From: Gammaproteobacteria bacterium | Lineage (GTDB): Bacteria; Pseudomonadota; Gammaproteobacteria; GCA-001735895 | Direction of reading: 5' to 3' | Length of the DNA: 5,012 bases | Assembly (NCBI GenBank): GCA_003645435.1 | Contig: QNFD01000234.1 | Location: forward strand, 1 to 5,012 | In this document: piece by piece, positions 1 through 4,836 of the stretch | Numbering within the stretch: the stretch's first letter is position 1 | Layout of the letters: each line of letters begins with the position of its first letter | Notes under the pieces: model-generated | Seen by the model: only the letters and a program-made list of their open reading frames with translations | The model's database searches: none | Told to the model about the DNA's origin: nothing | Position numbers and translations under genes: made by a program

Positions 1-432
1 CACATAGTAAATCTCCAGACCGGCATGATTGTGCATTGGGTATTCAAAATTCGGTGCCAGGAAGAAGATGCCTGAACGCAATTTCTGATTGAACAGACGT
101 CCCTTAGGCCCCACAATTTGCTTACCCACCATATAGTCCGCTTGAGTCGCATTAATACCTTCGCCCTCATAGACCTGTTGAAAGCCACCTTCGCCTGCTA
201 GATCGATGATAGCTTCGATTAACTCCTGCGGCCCCTCGGCAGCGGCCAGGGCGTCCTCCAACAACGGTATCAGCGGGTGGTCAAGTTCGCCCGTCAAATT
301 ATCGCCCGGCGTTTCATCAACACTCCGCAGGACGTCAACAAAGGGTGCGAGCGCGTCATCAGACGCTGCCAGATCTTCCAGTATTTTCAGATAGCTTTGG
401 ACGAATTGAAGCGCCCGCGTTTGGCTTGTCAT
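1..432 (-). CDS. DMSP lyase-family cupin protein, N-terminal part (runs off left edge)
   Basis: The reading frame is open from ATG (432-430) to the window edge, giving 144 residues. The start is supported by a GGAG ribosome-binding site six bases upstream. Residues 1-110 look helical. Residues 112-144 begin a cupin beta-barrel: after the segment VGPKGRLFNQKLRSG comes YPMHNHAGLEIYYV, with H134, H136, E140 and Y142 in an HxHxxxExY pattern. In DMSP lyases of the DddL/DddQ/DddW/DddK group this pattern supplies metal ligands (iron, zinc or similar), and such enzymes cleave dimethylsulfoniopropionate to dimethyl sulfide and acrylate. The second cupin motif, with the last His ligand, lies outside the window. 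Members are about 130-230 residues long, so a good part is missing. No signal peptide is seen, so it is probably cytoplasmic. Family assignment is fairly firm. The exact Ddd type and true DMSP activity are not, because many terrestrial relatives have unknown substrates. Confidence 0.8.
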   Translation of the reverse strand, partial: MTSQTRALQFVQSYLKILEDLAASDDALAPFVDVLRSVDETPGDNLTGELDHPLIPLLEDALAAAEGPQELIEAIIDLAGEGGFQQVYEGEGINATQADYMVGKQIVGPKGRLFNQKLRSGIFFLAPNFEYPMHNHAGLEIYYV

Positions 433-461
433 ATATTCTCCTCGTTTATCCAGCGTATGGC

Positions 462-470
462 ATTATCGCA
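462..470 (-). promoter_or_regulatory. Extended -10 promoter of the DMSP lyase-like gene
   Basis: Read on the minus strand, TGC directly precedes GATAAT, which is five of six bases of the sigma-70 -10 consensus with an extended -10 TGn. It lies about 30 bases upstream of the ATG at 432, which would give a short leader containing the GGAG site. No convincing -35 hexamer is found at 16-18 bases, which extended -10 promoters tolerate. A 5-bp dyad, GTATG (455-459) and CATAC (469-473), flanks the -10 and could be an operator. The call is based on motif match only. Confidence 0.4.
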
Positions 471-680
471 TACAGTTCCCCACGAATTCTGTGAAAAAAC
501 AGATACGCATGACTTCAGATTTTGCCTGCACCTGGTCTAACCAAAATGGACATATGGCATCCTGATTCGGGTGGCACTTCAGCACATCGGGTTAAATTTA
601 TAGCGGTTATCGTAATGCATTTTTCGCCGCATGGACAAGGTGTTTAGTTTGATCGCGGCTCTCTTACCCAGGATTTCCTG

Positions 681-716
681 CCCCTGTACAGTCTTAAGCT
701 ATACAGGGGGTTTTAT
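681..716 (+). terminator. Terminator-like hairpin with T tract
   Basis: An 8-bp perfect stem, CCCCTGTA (681-688) with TACAGGGG (702-709), is extended inward by AG/CT after one mismatch. It is followed on the plus strand by GTTTTAT. The shape fits a rho-independent terminator reading rightward, although the T run is short. No plus-strand gene lies upstream in the window. In the leftward direction the hairpin is preceded by an A run and not followed by T residues, so it would be a poor terminator for the gene ending at 894. It may be a decayed or orphan element. Confidence 0.35.
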
Positions 717-851
717 GATATGCGAATGACGAATAGCAGACATTGAGAATTTCAAGGCGAGCTTCTCAGTTCGGCACAAAGCGGTCATGCGCTGTTAAAC
801 TTAAAGAAGATTTACAAGGTTACGGTTTAATTAGTAAGTGAAAGGAATCGG

Positions 852-882
852 GGGGACAGCATACCTGTTCCCTGAAAACAGG
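852..882. repeat. Palindromic element with two overlapping hairpins (REP-like)
   Basis: GGGGACAG (852-859) pairs with CTGTTCCC (865-872), including one G-T pair, around a CATAC loop. CCTGTT (864-869) can instead pair with AACAGG (877-882). The two stems share bases and exclude each other. The GGGGACAG-n-CTGTTCCC form resembles palindromes found near REP-associated tyrosine transposases (RAYTs) in proteobacteria; this resemblance is from memory. The element sits 12 bases beyond the stop codon of the gene ending at 894 and might act as a 3' end stabiliser or weak terminator, though no T run follows. Confidence 0.4.
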
Positions 883-893
883 CTTCACCTAAA

Positions 894-1664
894 TTAGCGC
901 GGCGTGATAGACAAGTCCTTATTAAATTCTTTCATAATCCGATCCAACTCGGAGGCGTCGGTATTTTCCCTGACATCAACATAGAAATCTACAATCCCGG
1001 CAATTGCCACCTGCCTGATCTGATTCCATTCATTGCTCATCGCCTTTAGCTCTTCCCTGTCTGCATCCAGGCGGGCAATCACACTGTTTTCGAGAACATT
1101 TGCCGAAATAATTTGGTCTTCCAGGGCAAGGATTGATTCAACTAAAGTATCGAGGCTGGCCAGAATCAGAGCCTGCCTGTCGCTGTCATCGATATGTTTC
1201 TGCATGGTCTTACGAGTCTTTGGAAAAGTCTGTTTTCCTTTCTTTTCAGCCTTCGCTTCCTTTTTTTCTCGCTTCTCACGGCTTTTTAAGACTGATTCAC
1301 CAGCATCATCCAGTATCAATACCCATTCTTCTGGAGTAATCAGGCTGGAAGCTATAAGCCGGTTTTCTATGGCCTGGTCCTGGAAAGCTATTCTCTCTGG
1401 AGGCAATTGAGCAAAGAAGTTTTCCAAATCTGAAGCCTTCGTCTCCGCTAAACGATCAAGCTTTTTGAATTCCTTGATACGGGTTCTTCTTAGCTTGTCA
1501 AAAGCCTTTACATCTTTCTTATGCTGTTTGGTAATAGTGAGTATCTCGTCCTTTCTGGATTCTTCGACAACATACGTCTTTACGCCCTTATCCAGTCGGT
1601 CGATCAGAAAAGGATCGACGCCGCCAAATAAAATTGTAAGTAAAGCAATAGTTCCGATGATCAT
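894..1664 (-). CDS. Membrane-anchored, charged helical protein of unknown function
   Basis: This gene encodes 256 residues starting at ATG 1664, with an AGGAG ribosome-binding site nine bases upstream. Residues 1-20 form a hydrophobic segment (MIIGTIALLTILFGG...) that lacks basic residues before it and a clear cleavage site, so a membrane anchor is more likely than a cleaved signal peptide. Residues 21-100 are a charged, probably coiled-coil region beginning with the LDKGVKTYV segment. Residues 127-157 form a very lysine-rich linker (KREKKEAKAEKKGK). Residues 160-250 form a second helical region. No catalytic motif or known domain is recognisable. The start FGGxxxF...DKxxKGVKxxV recalls unnamed proteins in other marine bacteria, but this cannot be verified here. 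Gaps of about 300 bases or more on both sides suggest its own transcription unit. A structural or scaffolding role in the envelope is a guess. Confidence 0.8.
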   Translation of the reverse strand: MIIGTIALLTILFGGVDPFLIDRLDKGVKTYVVEESRKDEILTITKQHKKDVKAFDKLRRTRIKEFKKLDRLAETKASDLENFFAQLPPERIAFQDQAIENRLIASSLITPEEWVLILDDAGESVLKSREKREKKEAKAEKKGKQTFPKTRKTMQKHIDDSDRQALILASLDTLVESILALEDQIISANVLENSVIARLDADREELKAMSNEWNQIRQVAIAGIVDFYVDVRENTDASELDRIMKEFNKDLSITPR

Positions 1665-1712
1665 AGGTTAATTCTCCTGGTAATCTTTCTTATCATTATT
1701 CAAATCCCGATA

Positions 1713-1734
1713 GTATTCCCGTATTCTGAAATAC
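1713..1734. promoter_or_regulatory. Direct and inverted GTATTC repeats upstream of the helical protein gene
   Basis: GTATTC occurs at 1713-1718 and again at 1721-1726 with an 8-base period. The second copy also forms a small dyad with AATAC (1730-1734) around CTGA. The cluster lies about 50-70 bases upstream of the ATG at 1664, where a promoter or operator would be expected. No strong -10/-35 pair was identified. It may be a regulator-binding site, or chance in an AT-rich stretch. Confidence 0.2.
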
Positions 1735-1776
1735 CCTGCCTACGCCCGCGGTTTCGTCCCTTGGGGCTTGTCCGAC

Positions 1777-1830
1777 GCCTGCCCGCTGATCCTCGTGCCG
1801 GCCTGCCAGTGCATTGCTACGTGGGCAGGC
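1777..1830. repeat. GC-rich inverted repeat in spacer
   Basis: GCCTGCCC (1777-1784) is perfectly complementary to GGGCAGGC (1823-1830) across a 38-base loop. A second GCCTGCC (1801-1807) inside the loop can compete for the same right arm around a 15-base loop. The block 1741-1830 is clearly more GC-rich than the flanking DNA, has no plausible ORF and differs in texture from its neighbours. It may be a remnant of a repetitive or mobile element. Its identity is not recognised. Confidence 0.45.
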
Positions 1831-1870
1831 AACTGACAACCCTTAACAACAGCGGACATCCATACTAGGT

Positions 1871-1897
1871 AAAGCCCCGCACCATAGCAGGGCTTTT
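1871..1897. terminator. Bidirectional rho-independent terminator
   Basis: AAAGCCC (1871-1877) pairs with GGGCTTT (1890-1896), and after one mismatch an inner GC/GC pair closes an ACCATA loop. The A-rich left arm and T-rich right arm make a typical bidirectional terminator. It lies 65 bases beyond the stop codon of the leftward MBL-fold gene, so it most likely ends that transcript. It would also block rightward transcription entering from the spacer. Confidence 0.65.
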
Positions 1898-1925
1898 AAT
1901 ACAAATATTCTGTGAGAAATCAATC

Positions 1926-1936
1926 GAGTCTGACCC
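1926..1936. repeat. GAGTCTGACCC motif (repeat-like)
   Basis: The string GAGTCTGACCC lies between the stop of the MBL gene and its terminator, preceded by AATC and followed by ATTCGAATT. Similar GTCTGACCC/GGGTCAGAC strings are common in proteobacterial intergenic palindromes tied to RAYT transposases. Only one half is clear here, with no convincing partner arm, so this is a weak call resting on recollection. Confidence 0.2.
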
Positions 1937-1961
1937 ATTCGAATTATCTCGCCAATGACGG

Positions 1962-3236
1962 TTACCTCTGGATCTTGGTTTCTGTCAACCAATCGGGTCT
2001 TTTTGAGTCACTACGTTCACCCGGGTTCATGTCTACTCCTTCAAGCTTAGGCGCGTCCGGAACTTCGGCAAGTAAGCTTGTCTTGGCCTGTCGGATAACG
2101 ATTTGCTCAGGCGTAACATTAATGACTGACAGGTCATGTGCAAGCAACACTGGGCCATCATAGGTTGTTCTCACGTTCTTAAAAAAATTGTCTATCAAAG
2201 CATCACCTAATGTGTAGTGAGAACCTACCCCTATTCCAGGTCTGGCAATATCAAAAACAAGCCCGAGTTCCTCCGGTATAGTGTGCTCACCCAAAGCATT
2301 TTGCGCGTGCTGAAGTGGCATCTTGGTTTGCGCGGCGTACTCTTCAGGAGATGGAAATACCTCGTGGATAAATACATCTACTCCCTTGCTCTGTTCAGCC
2401 TCAAAAGTACTTGGCTCACTATCAGCAGTATAGGCAAAAGATAGCCCTTTCCACTCCAGTCGATAGCCCATTGATCCATCGATGGTGTGAACCACTGGGA
2501 AAGCATAGATCTTAACGCCGTTTTTGTCATAAGCCAGCTGACGCGGGTTCTCGACGCTGAACTTACTGATATCAATTTCCTGGGTTACGATCGACGTGCC
2601 ACCAGTTGGTAACAAGTTTCGTTTACTCTGGACATGCCACTCAGCAGCCTTTCTAACATTCTTTGTAAATTCAGCAGTACCGAGATCCGGTGTAGTACCA
2701 GATGGGCCCCAGACTTGAAGTGGTGTATTGCGGGCCCAGCCCATAGCATCAAATAGAGAGAAAATGTCACCGACATGATCCAGATGAAGGTGGGCGATAA
2801 AGACTTTGTCTAGCAGGGCGGGATGTATACCCATGCTATAAAGATTACCGGTTGTTCCGGGACCTATGTCAAAAATAAAGTTGTCACCATTACCTAACTC
2901 AACCAAATAGCTAGAAGTACCCTGCGCCCTACGAACAGGCGTGGGACTTCCTGAGCCTAGTATTGTTACTCGCATCTCGTTATCAGCAAGCGGCTCTTTA
3001 CCCGGAATATAGTACTTAGGATATTTCTTATTTGAAGTGCCTTTTAACTTAGTGATTATTGGTGTTTTTGTTATGGGTTTTCCGCTAAGAGGTGTTGGAT
3101 AACCATCTGTAGTAGTACTTTCTTCTCTGGGAAAGTAAAAGTCCTCATATTGGGCTGCGTCCGCAATGATAGGCAAGGCCAGAACGAACGCCAGTCCTAA
3201 CGTCCGAAAATGTAGTATCGATTTGTAATGTCTCAT
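1962..3236 (-). CDS. Exported MBL-fold metallo-hydrolase, GntH-like
   Basis: The predicted protein has 424 residues. Residues 1-27 form a signal peptide (MRHYKS, a hydrophobic core, then IADA-AQ), so it acts outside the cytoplasm. The MBL domain starts near residue 89 (MRVTILGSGSPTPVRRAQ). Ligands visible are H149, H151, D153 and H154 in HLHLDH, then H250 (FPVVHTIDG), the bridging D272 (YTADSEPS) and H340 (GSHYT); D123, H291 and H318 are further conserved-type positions. The set is complete, so a dinuclear-metal (zinc-type) hydrolase is expected. The pattern is of the RNase Z/arylsulfatase-like branch and closely resembles proteins annotated as guanitoxin biosynthesis MBL protein GntH, from memory. 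No other guanitoxin gene is present, and the substrate is unknown. The ATG at 3236 is chosen because GGAG (3249-3246) stands nine bases upstream; a longer TTG start at 3251 would overlap that site, and the ATG at 3242 is too close. It probably lies downstream of the broken ribbon-helix-helix gene in one transcript. Confidence 0.88.
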   Translation of the reverse strand: MRHYKSILHFRTLGLAFVLALPIIADAAQYEDFYFPREESTTTDGYPTPLSGKPITKTPIITKLKGTSNKKYPKYYIPGKEPLADNEMRVTILGSGSPTPVRRAQGTSSYLVELGNGDNFIFDIGPGTTGNLYSMGIHPALLDKVFIAHLHLDHVGDIFSLFDAMGWARNTPLQVWGPSGTTPDLGTAEFTKNVRKAAEWHVQSKRNLLPTGGTSIVTQEIDISKFSVENPRQLAYDKNGVKIYAFPVVHTIDGSMGYRLEWKGLSFAYTADSEPSTFEAEQSKGVDVFIHEVFPSPEEYAAQTKMPLQHAQNALGEHTIPEELGLVFDIARPGIGVGSHYTLGDALIDNFFKNVRTTYDGPVLLAHDLSVINVTPEQIVIRQAKTSLLAEVPDAPKLEGVDMNPGERSDSKRPDWLTETKIQR

Positions 3237-3476
3237 TTCCATTAGCTCCAATTGGATTTACTTTATCTGGCGACTGAGTTTTTTTGCGTAATGAAGTTGT
3301 AACCATGTCGTTACACAATGCCGATAGCGATACACTCGCATCACTAGCTAAGGTTTTTAGTTCGGTATACTCATCTTCCGTTACGAATGTGACTACCCGT
3401 CTTTTCGGCCAGCGCCCACAGGTTTCGGTGGGCGACCCATCTGCATTCCGGGTGTGGTTTTACGAAACGTAGGCAT
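3145..3476 (-). pseudogene. Ribbon-helix-helix DNA-binding protein gene with frameshift
   Basis: ATG at 3476 has a good AGGGG ribosome-binding site seven bases upstream. The first frame reads MPTFRKTTPGMQMGRPPKPV then GAGRK, and ends at TAG (3395-3393). At the A run 3405-3402, a -1 shift continues without a stop into RRVVTFVTEDEYTELKTL followed by ASDASVSLSALCNDMV and TTSLRKK. This is a textbook ribbon-helix-helix fold: strand RRVVTFVT, helix EDEYTELKTLASD, turn, then helix SLSALCNDMV. The GRPPK...RRVVTF junction also matches such proteins (CopG/MobC-like). One lost A would explain the break. The second frame has no start of its own. It runs past a 7-A run (3285-3279) and overlaps the MBL gene by 92 bases before TGA at 3147-3145, so its true C-terminus is uncertain and probably lies near 3260-3280. 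It may be a repressor of itself, the MBL gene or the AraC gene. Pseudogene, sequencing error and recoding are all possible. Confidence 0.65.
3413..3434. repeat. Small hairpin inside the ribbon-helix-helix gene
   Basis: CGCCCAC (3413-3419) and GTGGGCG (3428-3434) form a perfect 7-bp stem with an 8-base loop. It lies within the first frame of the broken gene, at the codons for GRPPKPVG, eight bases before the A run (3405-3402) where the frame changes in the direction of translation. Because it is upstream and not downstream of the shift site, it is not a classical -1 frameshift stimulator. It may simply reflect the proline/glycine codons. Confidence 0.3.
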
Positions 3477-3512
3477 GTAGCTACCCCTGCAATTTGCCGG
3501 TAAACTATCAGA

Positions 3513-3536
3513 ATTCAAACATTCAACACATCCAAA
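3513..3536. promoter_or_regulatory. 8-bp-period direct repeats in the divergent control region
   Basis: ATTCAAAC (3513-3520) and ATTCAACA (3521-3528) are tandem near-identical octamers, followed by the looser CATCCAAA (3529-3536). They lie between the divergent starts at 3476 (minus) and 3556 (plus). Ribbon-helix-helix repressors such as MetJ bind tandem 8-bp boxes, and AraC proteins also use direct repeats, so this is a candidate operator for either neighbouring regulator. No clear -10/-35 pair could be fixed for either direction. Confidence 0.3.
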
Positions 3537-3555
3537 ATTGGCCAAAACCAGCAAA

Positions 3556-4521
3556 ATGTCGATCAAAGAATCCCATCCATCCCAGGCAGCCATCGAAAAC
3601 GTGACTGTGAGCGATATCGATGAGCTCACGGATAGGATGTCCGGTTGGGACAACGATTGGCGTCAACTAGAGGCTGGACGGTTACAAAACCGGATAGAGG
3701 TTATAGCCGGGAAAAACACAGTTATCCAGCAAGTTCGTTTGTCTCACTCTATTCATCAGCAAGGCAAAACGCCAAGCCAGTTGGTGACGTTCGGATTTCC
3801 CTCTAGCAAAAGTCGAATGAGCTGGGACGGCAGGGAGTTTCCCGGTCCGACGATGTACGACCTCAATGGCGAAAATGGTTACGACGCCGTATCAGGGCGG
3901 GATTTTTTTGGAGTGACGCTTTCGATTTCCAGGGTATATATCTCGCGCATTGCCCAGCAACTAAAGCTGCCTGAAACACAACTTATCGGGAGCAACCTAC
4001 CCCATCTTCTTGCAAGTGAGAACTATGCGCTTGGTGAATTTCGGCAATACCTATATGGCTTATGCAATGACTTGTCCAATGCCAAGACACCGAAGGAAGA
4101 TCATTTACCTACGATGGAACTGGATGAGGAGTTGCCGGTTCGCTTGCTCACTGCACTGGCAGAGACAAGGTTAGAGTCGCATGATCAGACTCTGAAGACC
4201 CGCAAGAAGGGATTGGGCCTGGCTATCGATTTCATAGAGGCAAATTGCGAAGACAATCCGAGCATTCCAGACATCTGCGCTGCTACCGGTTTAAGCTGGC
4301 GGAGTCTGGACCGTGCTTTCAAGGAATGCTTAGGGATCGGACCCAAGCGATACCTACTGAACCTAAGACTGATCCAGGCTCGGCGACAATTGAAGGTCGC
4401 TCCGCCCAACTCGAAAGTGGTAGATATAGCCAACGACTGGGACTTCTGGCACATGGGTCATTTCGCCCGCGAATACCGGGAAATGTTCTGTGAATTACCG
4501 GCAGAATCGCTAACGCGATAA
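3556..4521 (+). CDS. AraC-family transcriptional regulator (EutR-like type)
   Basis: The protein has 321 residues from the ATG at 3556. Residues 20-180 form an effector or dimerisation domain that begins DIDELTDRMSGWDNDWRQLE and contains QLVTFGFP, a layout typical of EutR-like AraC regulators. Residues 218-321 are the DNA-binding domain: the first helix-turn-helix is around 236-258 (IPDICAATGLSWRSLDRAFK) and the second around 287-312 (KVVDIANDWDF...GHFAREYREMF), ending in the family signature HFAREYREMFCELPAE. The effector is unknown. The frame is open back to 3481, and a TTG at 3538 would add six residues. Neither start has a clear ribosome-binding site, so the start is uncertain, but the DIDELTDRMSGWD segment appears family-like and favours a start upstream of Met28. 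The gene is divergent from the ribbon-helix-helix and MBL genes, which are its most likely targets along with itself. Confidence 0.9.
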   Translation: MSIKESHPSQAAIENVTVSDIDELTDRMSGWDNDWRQLEAGRLQNRIEVIAGKNTVIQQVRLSHSIHQQGKTPSQLVTFGFPSSKSRMSWDGREFPGPTMYDLNGENGYDAVSGRDFFGVTLSISRVYISRIAQQLKLPETQLIGSNLPHLLASENYALGEFRQYLYGLCNDLSNAKTPKEDHLPTMELDEELPVRLLTALAETRLESHDQTLKTRKKGLGLAIDFIEANCEDNPSIPDICAATGLSWRSLDRAFKECLGIGPKRYLLNLRLIQARRQLKVAPPNSKVVDIANDWDFWHMGHFAREYREMFCELPAESLTR

Positions 4522-4836
4522 CTATCGGTGGCACTACCTAACGCAGGGGCTTACGAATGTCCGAGTCAGGAGCAGTTAAAGCCATTCAAAAATTTATCGC
4601 CAATGACCTCTGTGGGTCGAAAGCCGCCGTTAATCTCCGATTTCTTAACGACTGCTTTGGAGAAATTACTGCCCAAATTTGATGGTGAAACTCAAATTTT
4701 AAAAATTCATACCCCATCACCGGGCTATTTCCCGTTAGCAGTCATTCCTCGTATTACCGGGAACTAGCGCTTACGGCACACTGTGGACCCCCATCATCCA
4801 GCGAAATATGATCTTTATCACTGTAAAAAGTGCCGG
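4522..4836. other. Gene-free spacer with degenerate repeats
   Basis: These 315 bases separate the convergent ends of the AraC gene and the leftward gene ending at 4837. A GTG-started frame at 4528-4767 has no ribosome-binding site and no protein-like features. Segments at 4603-4621 (ATGACCTCTGTGGGTCGAA) and 4648-4664 (ACGACTGCTTTGGAGAA) resemble each other and the complement of 770-788, suggesting decayed repeat copies. A small CGGG/CCCG stem (4721-4734) lacks a T run. No good terminator for either gene was found. Confidence 0.5.

Larger units (their letters stand above)
433..893. other. Gene-free spacer between the DMSP lyase-like gene and the anchored helical protein
   Basis: No frame in these 461 bases has a credible start, ribosome-binding site and protein-like composition. 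The stretch holds the promoter of the leftward gene (462-470), a hairpin at 681-709, a palindromic pair at 852-882, and a segment at 770-788 whose complement resembles one at 4603-4621. The part 543-592 (GTGGCACTTC and surroundings) has the look of decayed insertion-sequence end DNA, but no transposase or clear terminal repeats support that. The far (right) end is the 3' side of the gene ending at 894. Confidence 0.6.

Noticed and set aside
206..540. Two plus-strand frames opposite the DMSP lyase-like gene
   Set aside because: Both lie mostly antisense to a frame with a clear cupin motif and a good ribosome-binding site, and neither has family features.
543..592. Possible insertion-sequence end (GTGGCACTTC region, loosely IS21-like)
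   Set aside because: There is no transposase, terminal inverted repeat or target duplication. A GGTGGCACT match at 4527-4535 is too short to mean much.
1033..1410. 125-codon plus-strand frame
   Set aside because: It is antisense to the well-supported helical protein gene, and its Ser/Phe/Arg-rich composition is the mirror of lysine/glutamate codons.
1777..1840. Integron attC-like site
   Set aside because: The inverted arms do not carry the expected core-site sequences (GTTRRRY and its partner), and no cassette structure is visible.
3413..3434. Hairpin as a stimulator of programmed frameshifting in the ribbon-helix-helix gene
   Set aside because: It lies upstream of the shift site, and the site lacks a classical X-XXY-YYZ heptamer, so a deletion is the simpler explanation.
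3284..3472. 62-codon plus-strand frame in the gap between the MBL and AraC genes
   Set aside because: It starts with TTG without a ribosome-binding site and is antisense to the ribbon-helix-helix gene, which explains its open frame.
3393..3653. 86-codon minus-strand frame extending upstream of 3476
   Set aside because: Only the part from ATG 3476 is supported. The upstream part is antisense to the AraC gene start and has no ribosome-binding site.
4528..4767. Open frame of 79 codons starting with GTG on the plus strand after the AraC gene
   Set aside because: It has no ribosome-binding site and no domain-like pattern, and it overlaps the degenerate repeat segments. Best read as chance.
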